A stretch of DNA of 64,000 bases from Amarobacter sp964507025 (GTDB lineage Bacteria > Chloroflexota > Dehalococcoidia > Tepidiformales > Tepidiformaceae): NCBI GenBank assembly GCA_964507025.1, contig CAZDOK010000003.1, positions 186,001 through 250,000 of the forward strand, read 5' to 3'. The position numbers were made by a program, and so were the translations under genes. The notes under the pieces are model-generated. The model saw only the letters and a program-made list of their open reading frames with translations, did no database searches and had not been told where the DNA came from. Below are positions 1 to 7,526 of the stretch, one piece after another (position 1 is the first letter of the stretch; each line of letters opens with the position of its first letter).

Positions 1-450
1 GATGTGGAGGCGGGAGCCGGACGGGCGGAGGCCGCAGGCAAGGCGCTGGCGCGGATTGTGGAGAGCGTTGACCTCGTCGCTACAGAAATTGGCCGTATCT
101 CCGATGCCTCCGCATCGGTGGATGCATCCGCCGCGCGGCTGATGAGCGAGCTCGAACAGGTCACGGCGCTGGCGCGAGAGTCCAACCGCCTGGCCGACGA
201 CATGAACTCAGCGATCCAGCGGGTCCGCGGCGCCGTTGCCGATACGAGCTCGACTGCTGAGGAGTCGGCCGCCGCGAGCCAGCAGGTCTCCGCCAGCGTC
301 GAGGAGGTGTCGGCCCAGATGTCGGAGATTTCACGCGAGGCGCAGTCGCTGTCTTCAAGCACCACCGAGCTGGGAGATTTCATATCCCGCTTCGGTGTTC
401 TCGCTCACAACTCCCGGGGCGAAACGTTCCGTGGCGGCCGCGCCGCCTGA
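1..450 (+). CDS. Methyl-accepting chemotaxis protein, C-terminal fragment
   Basis: The frame is open from the left edge, so only the last 149 codons of this gene are present. The protein is a long Ala/Ser/Glu-rich helix with heptad periodicity, and the stretch TAEESAAASQQVSASVEEV is typical of the descending arm of a chemoreceptor signalling coiled coil. The hairpin tip that contacts CheA and CheW would lie upstream of the window. The end (GGRAA) lacks the NWETF-type pentapeptide that tethers CheR and CheB. No other chemotaxis gene is visible here. The family call is good; the ligand cannot be inferred. Confidence 0.85.
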   Translation, partial: DVEAGAGRAEAAGKALARIVESVDLVATEIGRISDASASVDASAARLMSELEQVTALARESNRLADDMNSAIQRVRGAVADTSSTAEESAAASQQVSASVEEVSAQMSEISREAQSLSSSTTELGDFISRFGVLAHNSRGETFRGGRAA

Positions 451-603
451 GCCCCGGTTCGAGCAGCGGGGATGCGGGTCCATGAATGCCCCCAGGGAGC
501 CGCTCCCCGCCCCTCGGCTGGCGACGTGGCCATGCCGAATTCATAATGGACGGGGACGCGGGCGGCCCCGTCTCCATCATCACAGGGGCACCAGGGACCA
601 ATC

Positions 604-1281
604 ATGCCGCCACCCATCCCTCTCGACCTCCTGCCTTCGACTCGCCGGCTCTTGCTCCTGGGGATAAAGGAGCGGGGTGAGGCAACCGCCGAGCAGCTGG
701 CGCGCGCCAGCTACCTCTCCATCGCGGCCGTGCGGATGCACCTGTACGCCCTGGAGACCGACGGCTTTGTGAAACACACCCGGCGCCGGGATGGCCCCGG
801 GCGCCCCACGCACGTGTTCCGGTTGACGCCGCTGGGAGAGGAGCTGTTTCCCCAGGGCTACGCCGCCATTTCGGTGGCGCTGCTGGCGGCCATCGATGGC
901 CATCCTGAATGCAAGGCGCAAGTGTTCGATATTCTCGCGTCACAGCAGGAGCACCTGGCCCGCGTGCACAGCAGCGCTCAGACCGTCGAAGGCCGCATCG
1001 AGGAGGTGACCGCCCAGCAGGAGCGCCAGGGGTTCTTCCCGAAGTGGGAGGCGGTGACCGAGAACGAGTGGCTCATCACGCTCCGCCACTGCCCGTTCAT
1101 TCGCGTTGCCCGCCAGTACCCCGAGTTCTGTGAGGTCGAACGGCGCGCCATCCTTGCCGGTACCAGGGCGTCACTCGTGGAGGTCGTGAATTCGCGGGCC
1201 CAGGGCGCACTGAACTGTTCCTTCAGGGTGCGGTCGGAATCAACCCCTCGGGAATCTGGTGCAGAGGCAGCCGGCGGATAA
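604..1281 (+). CDS. SufR-like Fe-S helix-turn-helix regulator
   Basis: A 225-residue protein with an N-terminal winged helix (about residues 12-75, including a GRPTHVFRLT wing) and a C-terminal cysteine region, the layout of the SufR/ArsR-like family. SufR proteins bind a [4Fe-4S] cluster and repress Fe-S assembly genes. Cyanobacterial SufR has C-x12-C-x13-C-x14-C; here Cys163, Cys176 and Cys205 fall at exactly these spacings, but the third position is Ser190. No suf operon is adjacent; the next gene is an LLM monooxygenase and the nearest cysteine desulfurase is 24 kb away. It may therefore sense redox or iron for a local target. The start has only a weak AGGGAC ribosome site. Confidence 0.75.
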   Translation: MPPPIPLDLLPSTRRLLLLGIKERGEATAEQLARASYLSIAAVRMHLYALETDGFVKHTRRRDGPGRPTHVFRLTPLGEELFPQGYAAISVALLAAIDGHPECKAQVFDILASQQEHLARVHSSAQTVEGRIEEVTAQQERQGFFPKWEAVTENEWLITLRHCPFIRVARQYPEFCEVERRAILAGTRASLVEVVNSRAQGALNCSFRVRSESTPRESGAEAAGG

Positions 1282-1385
1282 CACCGTGGTCCATTCGGAC
1301 CTCGACGGTGGCCCGTTCGACCGTCTCGGTGGGATCGGGCAGGATTTAGCGTCCCGCCAGAGACCAAGCCCTCGGGAGTGCCCTC

Positions 1386-2630
1386 GTGAAGTTCCACTGG
1401 TTCAACCTGATGCCCTACCCCGACCTGCCCGGGGACTTCCGGCAGAAACACCGGAGCGTCTGCGTCGATGTGGACTCCCGCCTCTACGACCCGGTGAAGG
1501 GCCACCAGATCTACAACGACTACCTGGACTTGCTCGAGTTCGCCGCGGACCTGGGGTTCGATGGTGTGGGCGTGAACGAACATCACGCCAACGCCTACGG
1601 CCTCATGCCGTCGCCAGCGATCATGGCTGCCACGCTCGCTCGCCGCACACGCGATGTCAGCATCGTGCTCCTGGGCCAGTCGATCGCGCTCTACAACCCG
1701 CCGACCCGCGTGGCGGAGGAGATGGCGATGCTCGATGTCATCTCCGGGGGACGGTTGATCGCCGGCTTCCCGGTTGGCACATCGATGGACACGAACTATG
1801 CGTTCGGCCAGAACCCGGCAACCTTGCGAGAACGTTACGCCGAGAACCACGACCTCATCATTCGCGCGTGGACTGATCCCGATGTGTTCGCCTGGAACGG
1901 CAGGTTCAACAAGCTTCGCTACGTGAACGTGTGGCCACGCCCGATCCAGCAGCCCCACCCGCCCATCTGGATCCCCGGCGGCGGCTCGGTCGAAACCTGG
2001 GACTTCTGTGCCGAAAAGGGCTACAACTACAGCTACCTCAGCTTTAGCGGCTTCAAGCGTGGCGCCCAGTTGATGACGGGCTTCTGGGATCGGATGGAGG
2101 CGCTGGGCAAGCCGTTCAACCCCTACCAGGGCTCGTTCGCGCAGCAGATCATCGTCGCAGAGAGCGATGCCGAGGCCGAGGAGAGCTACTTCCAGCACGC
2201 GCGCTACTTCTTCGAGCGCTGCCTGCATGTCTACCCCGGCTTCGCCGATGCACCCGGTTACCGGACCGAAGCGACCATCCGGGCGGGGCTCCGGGCGCAG
2301 GTGGGGGGCGTCAGCTCCGGCGGCGCCGTCGGCAAGTCCTATCGCCAGTGTGTCGATGAGGGTTTCCTGGTCGCTGGTGACCCAAACCAGGTCACCGAGC
2401 AGATGGAGCACCTGATCAAGTCGCTTCGTATCGGGCACGTGTTCTGCCTGATGCACATCGGCGACATGCCCCGCGACAAGTGCGAGAAGAGCACCCGCCT
2501 GTTCGCGGAGCAGGTGATGCCGCGGCTGCGGCATCTCTGGGAGGGTCACGAAGACCACTGGTCGCCGAAACCGCTCGACGCGGGCCGCATGGCGATCCCT
2601 CGCTCCGTCCGCGAGTCCGTGAAGGCCTGA
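1386..2630 (+). CDS. LLM-class flavin-dependent oxidoreductase
   Basis: A 414-residue protein of the bacterial luciferase-like monooxygenase superfamily, TIM-barrel enzymes that use reduced FMN or F420. The motifs seen are GFDGVGVNEHHANAYGL near residue 58, SPAIMAATLARRT, the VISGGRLIAGFPVGT loop, and RPIQQPHPPIWIPGG. The start is GTG at 1386, preceded by GGGAG. It is followed after 11 bases by an alpha/beta hydrolase, and this pairing suggests oxidation followed by hydrolysis of an unknown small molecule. The substrate cannot be told. A flavin reductase-like gene at 10.9 kb and ribD at 3.5 kb could supply flavin, which is inference. Confidence 0.85.
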   Translation: MKFHWFNLMPYPDLPGDFRQKHRSVCVDVDSRLYDPVKGHQIYNDYLDLLEFAADLGFDGVGVNEHHANAYGLMPSPAIMAATLARRTRDVSIVLLGQSIALYNPPTRVAEEMAMLDVISGGRLIAGFPVGTSMDTNYAFGQNPATLRERYAENHDLIIRAWTDPDVFAWNGRFNKLRYVNVWPRPIQQPHPPIWIPGGGSVETWDFCAEKGYNYSYLSFSGFKRGAQLMTGFWDRMEALGKPFNPYQGSFAQQIIVAESDAEAEESYFQHARYFFERCLHVYPGFADAPGYRTEATIRAGLRAQVGGVSSGGAVGKSYRQCVDEGFLVAGDPNQVTEQMEHLIKSLRIGHVFCLMHIGDMPRDKCEKSTRLFAEQVMPRLRHLWEGHEDHWSPKPLDAGRMAIPRSVRESVKA

Positions 2631-2641
2631 GGGAAGCGACG

Positions 2642-3421
2642 ATGGAACAGCTGACCGCAGTCATCCGCCCCGGCAAGGCACCGGTCCACTACTTCCGGGG
2701 AGGTGCCGGCGCACCGGTGCTGTACCTTCACCACCTCGCCGGTCTCCAGGGTTGGGAGCCGGCCATCGCCGAGATCGCCACGCGCTTCGACGTCATCGCC
2801 CCGTACCACCCGGGCTGGGGGCCTTCCGAGGGCCTTGAAGAGATCGACGATGGCCTCGACCTGGTCCTCCACTACGTCGACTTCCTCGACTACCTCGGGC
2901 TTGAGCAGGTGCACGTGCTCGGCCATTCGATCGGTGCGTGGATCGCGGCGGAGCTCGCCGCCATCCGGCCCGATCGTGTCCGGAAGCTGGTGCTCGCCAA
3001 CCCGGTGGGCATCTGGACCGAAGAGCTCGGCGGCGAAGACCCATTTGCCCAGAACCCCATGCGCGCGACCGAAATCCTCTTCGCGGATCCCGCCCGGCGC
3101 GAGAAGCTCATTCTCCGGGATGGGACGGTGGACCCGCTGGAGAACTACGTGCAGGAGATGAAGGACCTGAAGGCGGCCGCGAAGTTCCTCTGGCCGCTGG
3201 GCGATACGGGCGTCGCCAAGCGTCTCCCCAGGGTAGCCGCGCACACGATCGTCGTGACCGGCGCCGCCGACCGCGTGGTCCCCCAGGCCTATGGCCAGGT
3301 CTGGAGGGGTCAGCTCCAGTGGGCCGAGGCGAAGACGATCCTCGATGCGGGGCACCTTGCGAACCTGGAACAGCCGAACCGCTTCGCCACCATCGCCGGC
3401 AGCTGGTTCATGGCCCCATGA
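2642..3421 (+). CDS. Alpha/beta hydrolase
   Basis: A 259-residue alpha/beta-hydrolase fold protein. The nucleophile elbow is GHSIG with Ser96; a late VVTGAADRVVP segment offers the acidic residue and DAGHLANLEQP the catalytic His. The ATG at 2642 lies 11 bases after the LLM monooxygenase stop, and that gene's end (GAGGGAAGCG) serves as ribosome site, so the two are probably co-transcribed. An upstream in-frame extension overlaps the monooxygenase and was not used. Its length matches small esterases and C-C hydrolases; the substrate is unknown. Confidence 0.8.
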   Translation: MEQLTAVIRPGKAPVHYFRGGAGAPVLYLHHLAGLQGWEPAIAEIATRFDVIAPYHPGWGPSEGLEEIDDGLDLVLHYVDFLDYLGLEQVHVLGHSIGAWIAAELAAIRPDRVRKLVLANPVGIWTEELGGEDPFAQNPMRATEILFADPARREKLILRDGTVDPLENYVQEMKDLKAAAKFLWPLGDTGVAKRLPRVAAHTIVVTGAADRVVPQAYGQVWRGQLQWAEAKTILDAGHLANLEQPNRFATIAGSWFMAP

Positions 3422-3475
3422 GGATGATCGACGGCCGTGCTGGGCGGCTGTCCTGCCAGTGCGGCCGCGATTCGA

Positions 3476-3481
3476 TACGCT
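3476..3481 (+). promoter_or_regulatory. Leaderless -10 box of ribD
   Basis: TACGCT lies six bases before the ATG at 3488. Transcription would begin at or next to the start codon. There is no Shine-Dalgarno sequence. Confidence 0.55.
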
Positions 3482-3487
3482 GATCGC

Positions 3488-4573
3488 ATGAGCGAACCTT
3501 CGCCACCCATGCAGGCGGCCATTGCCGCTGCTCGTTCCGCCCGCGGCCGCACGAGCCCGAACCCCTGGGTGGGCGCAGTGCTGGTGCGCGACGGCATCAT
3601 CGTTTCGACCGGCGCGACCTCGCCTTACGGAGGGCCTCATGCCGAGGCAGCCGCCCTGGCGAACGTGGATGCCCGGGGCACCACGCTCTTCACCACGCTC
3701 GAACCGTGCGTGCCGTTCGAAGGCAAGCGCACGCCACCGTGCTCGGAAGTCATCATCGCGGCGGGTGTGTCGCGGGTGGTCGTCGGCATTCTCGATCCGC
3801 ACGTCGGAGGCCCCGGGGTGGCCCGGCTGCGCGCGGCTGGCATCGCGGTCGAGGTGGGTGACGGAGCCGAAGCCATCACCGAACTGCTCCGGCCCTACCT
3901 GCGCTTCCGGAAGGCCGGCCGCCCGTATGTCATCGCGAAGTTCGCCGTCAGCCTCGATGGCATGGTGGGCGCCCAGGAGGCGGGCGTTCGCTGGCTCACC
4001 GGGCCGCTTGCCATCGAACGGGCGCACGAGGACCGCGCCTGGATCGATGTCATCCTGGTGGGCAGCGGGACGGTCATCGCGGACGACCCCGCGCTCACCG
4101 CGCGCCCCGGTGGGACGACGGCTGCCCGCCAGCCGGTCCGCGTGGTCCTCGATAGCCGCGGCCGCTCTGCGGTCTCGGCACGGGTCTTCGACGGAAGCGC
4201 GCCCACGATCGTGGCAACCTCCGCCGGGAGCCCACGGGACTGGAAGGAGGCGCTCCGCACCCGAGGCGTGACGGTGCTCGAGCTGGAAGAGGACGAGACC
4301 GGCGTGAACCTGGATCAGCTCCTGGCGGCGCTCAGCCAGCGGAATGTCGTCTCGCTCATCGCTGAGGGCGGGCCGACCGTCCATGCGGCGTTGTTCCGCG
4401 ATGGGCTGGTCGACGAGGTCCACGCCTATATCGCCCCGCGCCTGCTTGGCCAGGGCGTGCCGCTGCTGCCCGCGGGACTTGTACCCGCCCCGATCGAACT
4501 TCGCGAGGTGGCGGTGGAGCCGCTTGGCGCCGACGTGCTCGTCCGGGGCTACACTGGGACGTGGTCGCCCTGA
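3488..4573 (+). CDS. ribD: Riboflavin biosynthesis deaminase/reductase RibD
   Basis: Bifunctional enzyme of riboflavin synthesis, 361 residues. The N-terminal deaminase domain (about 1-145) has the zinc motif PHAEAAA (His51, Glu53) and paired cysteines Cys74 and Cys85. The C-terminal reductase domain (about 150-361) has KFAVSLDGMVG, VGSGTVIADDP and IAEGGPTVHAALF. The cysteine pair is separated by ten residues (CVPFEGKRTPPC) rather than the usual eight, a small loop insertion. ATG 3488 is chosen because it starts the homology and sits six bases after a -10 box; an upstream in-frame start would add 17 residues. No ribE, ribBA or ribH is near, and no FMN riboswitch was seen. Confidence 0.93.
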   Translation: MSEPSPPMQAAIAAARSARGRTSPNPWVGAVLVRDGIIVSTGATSPYGGPHAEAAALANVDARGTTLFTTLEPCVPFEGKRTPPCSEVIIAAGVSRVVVGILDPHVGGPGVARLRAAGIAVEVGDGAEAITELLRPYLRFRKAGRPYVIAKFAVSLDGMVGAQEAGVRWLTGPLAIERAHEDRAWIDVILVGSGTVIADDPALTARPGGTTAARQPVRVVLDSRGRSAVSARVFDGSAPTIVATSAGSPRDWKEALRTRGVTVLELEEDETGVNLDQLLAALSQRNVVSLIAEGGPTVHAALFRDGLVDEVHAYIAPRLLGQGVPLLPAGLVPAPIELREVAVEPLGADVLVRGYTGTWSP

Positions 4574-4604
4574 GCGACCGGAACTCGCGCACAGGGAGGG
4601 AGAC

Positions 4605-5066
4605 ATGGCGCGCAATTGGATCGTCGTGGGCGGGCCGGAGATCTTCGGCAAGACCCGCGAGATGGGCTTCACCCGTCACGGCTTCAAGAGCACGCGGCGC
4701 AACATGGCCAACAGCATCCAGCCGGGCGACCTGCTCGCGTTCTATGTCACCGGCAAGAAGCAGCTCGCGGCCATCTGCCGGGTCACCTCGAAGGTAGTTG
4801 AGGAGCACACCCGCATCTGGCAGAGCGACAAAAAGCCGAACGAGATGTACCCCTACCGCTGCGAAATCGAACCCGTCGTGGTCCTCGATGAGGACCGCTG
4901 GTTGGATGCCGAGCCCTACCACGATCGGTTCACGTGGACGCAGCGCTGGCCGCGTGCGAACTGGACGCTCGCCTACCAGGGCAACCTCCACGAGATTCCG
5001 CAGGCCGACATGGACCTGCTGCTGGCGGATATGAGGGAGGCGGCGAAGGCCGCTACCGGGGCCTGA
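4605..5066 (+). CDS. EVE domain-containing protein
   Basis: A 153-residue protein consisting almost wholly of one EVE (PUA-like) domain. It begins MARNWIVVGGPEIFGKTREM and continues through PGDLLAFYVTGKKQLAAICRV and the terminal NLHEIPQADMDLL. EVE domains bind modified bases in DNA or RNA. A strong GGGAGGG ribosome site precedes ATG 4605. It follows ribD by 31 bases and may be in the same transcript. No restriction or defence gene is adjacent, so a housekeeping RNA-related role is as likely as defence. Confidence 0.8.
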   Translation: MARNWIVVGGPEIFGKTREMGFTRHGFKSTRRNMANSIQPGDLLAFYVTGKKQLAAICRVTSKVVEEHTRIWQSDKKPNEMYPYRCEIEPVVVLDEDRWLDAEPYHDRFTWTQRWPRANWTLAYQGNLHEIPQADMDLLLADMREAAKAATGA

Positions 5067-5164
5067 TCGTCCCGCGCGTCACTTTGGGTGAGCACATCTC
5101 CCGCAAGTTGATTGCCCCGTTCCGAATTCTTGCGTACTATCCGCGCCGACATGGGGAGGGTGGG

Positions 5165-5371
5165 ATGTACCAGTTTCCAAAATGCCGTAAGTGTGACTAC
5201 GGCGATCTGGTCCCGTTTTCTGACTTCGGCAGCCAGGGCGCGCCGATCCACTACAAGGCGTGGGTCTGCACGAACCCGGACTGCGGATACAACATCAAGA
5301 TCCGCAACGGCGAGCTGTTCATCGACGAGCCGATCAACGATGGCCAGGTCCATATGAGCCGCTCCCGCTAG
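5165..5371 (+). CDS. Small zinc-ribbon protein
   Basis: A 68-residue protein with two cysteine pairs, CRKC near the N-terminus and CTNPDC about 40 residues later, suggesting a single zinc ribbon. A GGGGAGGG ribosome site precedes ATG 5165, and TACTAT at 5135-5140 is a plausible -10 box. The rest is hydrophilic with no membrane segment. Function is unknown; such ribbons often bind nucleic acid or act as partners of larger enzymes. It is one of three tiny zinc ribbons in this window. Confidence 0.65.
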   Translation: MYQFPKCRKCDYGDLVPFSDFGSQGAPIHYKAWVCTNPDCGYNIKIRNGELFIDEPINDGQVHMSRSR

Positions 5372-5445
5372 GCTGCGTCTCAGCACCCGTTCCGTACACC
5401 CGGGCTCGCGTTCCCGCGTGCCCTTTGTGATAGACTGCACGAGCA

Positions 5446-6108
5446 ATGCCACAGGCGAACAAGGTCTACCAGCCCCTCCCGCTCAGACTCGATAGCGACG
5501 TCGACGAGGAGGTCCAGCAGAACATACTCGTTACCAGTGTCGACCAGGTCGTGAACTGGGCCCGGCGCTCATCGCTCTGGCCCTGCATGTTCGGTCTGGC
5601 CTGCTGCGCGATGGAGATGATCGCCACCGCGACGCCCCGCTACGACATCGCGCGCTTCGGCGCCGAGATCTTCCGCGCTTCTCCGCGCCAGGCCGACCTG
5701 CTCCTCGTGCCCGGGACGGTCACCTGGAAAATGGCGCCCGCGGTCCGGCGGATCTGGCTGCAGATGCCGGAACCGAAGTGGGCCCTCGCTATGGGCGGCT
5801 GCGCGATCATGGGCGGCCCTTTCGCCTATGCGTACAGCGTGACCCCGGGCGTGAATACCCTCGTCCCGGTCGACGTCTATGTCCCCGGATGCCCCCCTCG
5901 TCCCGAATCGCTACTGACCGGGCTGATGCTCCTGCAGGACAAGATCAAGCAGGACACGATCGGCAAGGGTTGGGTCCGGCGTGACGTGGAGCCGCAGTTC
6001 CAGCGCTATCTTCCCGAGGGCGACCCCATTCGCAAGGAGCTCGAGTCGCTCTGGCCGCCCTACATCGACTACGGCAAGCCGCTCCAGGGCGACATCTTCT
6101 CGAAATAG
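5446..6108 (+). CDS. nuoB: NADH-quinone oxidoreductase subunit B (NuoB-like), solitary
   Basis: A 220-residue subunit of respiratory complex I that carries cluster N2 at the quinone site. All four cluster ligands are present: Cys53-Cys54 (LACCAMEM), Cys119 (MGGCAIMGG) and Cys149 (YVPGCPPRPE). The C-terminal extension after residue 170 is longer than in most NuoB. No other nuo gene is near: it stands between a zinc ribbon and a small DUF-type gene, and is followed by a terminator. TAGACT lies nine bases before ATG 5446 with no ribosome site, so the mRNA probably has a 5' leader of only a few bases. It is either the sole nuoB dispersed from its operon or a paralogue. Confidence 0.93.
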   Translation: MPQANKVYQPLPLRLDSDVDEEVQQNILVTSVDQVVNWARRSSLWPCMFGLACCAMEMIATATPRYDIARFGAEIFRASPRQADLLLVPGTVTWKMAPAVRRIWLQMPEPKWALAMGGCAIMGGPFAYAYSVTPGVNTLVPVDVYVPGCPPRPESLLTGLMLLQDKIKQDTIGKGWVRRDVEPQFQRYLPEGDPIRKELESLWPPYIDYGKPLQGDIFSK

Positions 6109-6127
6109 TCTGGGCGCAGCGCACGCG

Positions 6128-6150
6128 AAGGGCGGCCCGGCCGCCCTTTT
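6128..6150 (+). terminator. Intrinsic terminator after nuoB
   Basis: AAGGGCGGC and GCCGCCCTT form a perfect nine-base stem with a CCG loop, followed by TT. It lies 20 bases after the nuoB stop. Confidence 0.8.
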
Positions 6151-6171
6151 CCACGCCCCAAGGAGTACCAC

Positions 6172-6384
6172 ATGGCGAAAGCACCCTGGAACGAAGTCGA
6201 AGCGCTGGTGAAGCACCTGTTCGAGGCAGGCCTCCAGCCCGATCGGCAGGACCTTGTCGACCTCGCGTTCAACGAGAACGCCAGCGACGACGTGATCGAC
6301 GCGCTCGATTCGCTGAACGGGAAGCCGGTCCCCTCTCTGGATTCGCTCAAGCAGCAGCTCGAAGCGAACGGGATGATCGAGTAG
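6172..6384 (+). CDS. Small DUF2795-like protein
   Basis: A 70-residue acidic helical protein. The segment GLQPDRQDLVDLAFNENA followed by VIDALDSL and a serine-containing loop resembles the DUF2795 fold seen in many actinobacterial and chloroflexal proteins of unknown role. The AAGGAG ribosome site is well placed before ATG 6172. It follows the nuoB terminator, so it may be expressed by read-through or from its own unrecognised promoter. Family assignment is tentative. Confidence 0.6.
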   Translation: MAKAPWNEVEALVKHLFEAGLQPDRQDLVDLAFNENASDDVIDALDSLNGKPVPSLDSLKQQLEANGMIE

Positions 6385-6399
6385 CCATCGCCCCGGGAG

Positions 6400-6975
6400 T
6401 CAGTCCGGCGCCTGCCCGCCCCGCCAGAGGTGATGCAGTTCGCCAGTCTCCATCTCCAGGCGCCACGCATCCGGGAACGTCAGCGCCTTCCAGAACGGCA
6501 CCAGGTCGATCCGCGCCCGCGATGCCAACCAGAGGCTCATCGCCAGGCCATGGGTGACCACCACCACGTCTCCGGGCGAGCCAGCATTGTGCTCGATGGC
6601 GGCGCCGACGGCGGCGGCAAACCTTGTCGTGACCCGTTCGGGAGGCTCCCAGTCCGTGGCCTCGCCGGCCGGCCCCCGTTCGAGGTAGCGGGCCGCGAGC
6701 GAGCGGTAGTCGTCGACCCAGCCAGCCCCCTGCTCCACCTCGCGGAGCAGTGCGTCGTCGATAACATCGAGACCGCGCCTCAGGGCGAGCACCCCGGCAG
6801 TCTGCCTCACCTTGGGCTGGGGGCTGGTCAGCACCACTGGCGCCAGCGTCCCCGGCAGGACGTGCGCCAGCAGCGCACAGTCCTCGAGGGCAGGCTCGCC
6901 GAGTTGCCACAGCGTCGACGAGACGCCGGGCACCACCTGGGGCATGGCGTGCCGGACCAGGATGACGCCGCCCAC
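6400..6975 (-). CDS. Histidine phosphatase family protein
   Basis: A phosphoglycerate-mutase-like phosphatase of about 191 residues. It has the N-terminal phospho-acceptor motif VRHAMP, an SPQPKVRQTAG segment carrying the conserved arginine, and the second histidine in VVVVTHGLAMSLW. GTG 6975 is preferred because it begins the first beta strand (GGVILVRHA), follows the HAD gene's stop by five bases and has a GAGGG ribosome site. A start at 7029 would overlap the HAD gene by 49 bases. The pair with the HAD gene suggests small-phosphate metabolism; the substrate is unknown. Confidence 0.8.
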   Translation of the reverse strand: MGGVILVRHAMPQVVPGVSSTLWQLGEPALEDCALLAHVLPGTLAPVVLTSPQPKVRQTAGVLALRRGLDVIDDALLREVEQGAGWVDDYRSLAARYLERGPAGEATDWEPPERVTTRFAAAVGAAIEHNAGSPGDVVVVTHGLAMSLWLASRARIDLVPFWKALTFPDAWRLEMETGELHHLWRGGQAPD

Positions 6976-6980
6976 GCTGA

Positions 6981-7394
6981 TTACCCTCGGCTTGCGATGA
7001 ACCGCTGGATCTCGTCGTAGACGCGCCACATCTCGCGGTCGCGCTCGAGCGGCAGCCGCGGTTCGGGCACGTGAAGCCCGGTAAACGCCTGGATGATCTC
7101 CACGTGGTCATCAATGACATAATCCGGCCAGACCGGAATGCCGAGCTCCTTGATGCGGGCATGGTGGTCGGTGAGCGGCTTCCAGAAACAATCGGTGATG
7201 TGCTCATGCAGCTCGAAGCGCTTCACGACCTCCCAGCGCGGGCCCATGCCGCTCCAGAGATAGAGGGTATGCCCTTCGGTGCGGAGCTGCTGGAAGACCT
7301 CGTGCACACCCGGCCGGAGCTTCACGTCCCACGTGATGATGGTGTTATCCACGTCGAAGAAGATGTTCAGCCCGCTGGCTGATGGCTCCAGCAT
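6981..7394 (-). CDS. HAD-superfamily hydrolase
   Basis: A 137-residue compact HAD protein. Motif I is FFDVDNTII (Asp nucleophile in DxDxT), motif II is the LWSGMG serine, and the late WPDYVIDDHVE supplies the acidic metal ligands. There is no large cap domain, as in small phosphatases. ATG 7394 has an AGGGGA ribosome site six bases upstream; a GTG 18 bases earlier is an alternative. It overlaps no gene and leads into the histidine phosphatase. Confidence 0.75.
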   Translation of the reverse strand: MLEPSASGLNIFFDVDNTIITWDVKLRPGVHEVFQQLRTEGHTLYLWSGMGPRWEVVKRFELHEHITDCFWKPLTDHHARIKELGIPVWPDYVIDDHVEIIQAFTGLHVPEPRLPLERDREMWRVYDEIQRFIASRG

Positions 7395-7453
7395 CGGTCG
7401 TCCCCTGACCACTATTCGTTCGTCACAGTCTAACCAGCGGTGCGGCTAGCCGC

Positions 7454-7483
7454 CTGACACCGGTATTTACCCTGCGGTAATCT
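7454..7483 (+). promoter_or_regulatory. Sigma-70-type promoter of the acyl-CoA dehydrogenase gene
   Basis: CTGACA at 7454-7459 and TAATCT at 7478-7483 are separated by 18 bases. The predicted transcript start near 7490 leaves a leader of about 37 bases containing the ribosome site GGAGGAAGAG. Confidence 0.6.
7467..7480 (+). promoter_or_regulatory. Palindromic operator overlapping the -10 box
   Basis: TTACC-CTGC-GGTAA is a symmetric 14-base site lying in the promoter spacer and entering the -10 box, which is where a repressor would block polymerase. A TetR-type fatty-acid or acyl-CoA-sensing repressor is a plausible but unproved partner; none is encoded in the window. Confidence 0.5.
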
Positions 7484-7526
7484 GCCCGGTGGGAAGTCGC
7501 GTCGTGCACACCTGGAGGAAGAGAAC

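Noticed and set aside
3421..3487. FMN riboswitch before ribD
   Set aside because: The gap is about 66 bases and a -10 box stands six bases before the start codon, leaving no leader.
978..4672. Very long minus-strand open frames opposite the LLM, hydrolase and RibD genes (over 500 and 700 codons)
   Set aside because: They are GC-driven mirror frames of real plus-strand genes. Their products are rich in His, Arg, Asp and Gly without any domain, and the plus-strand proteins have clear catalytic motifs.
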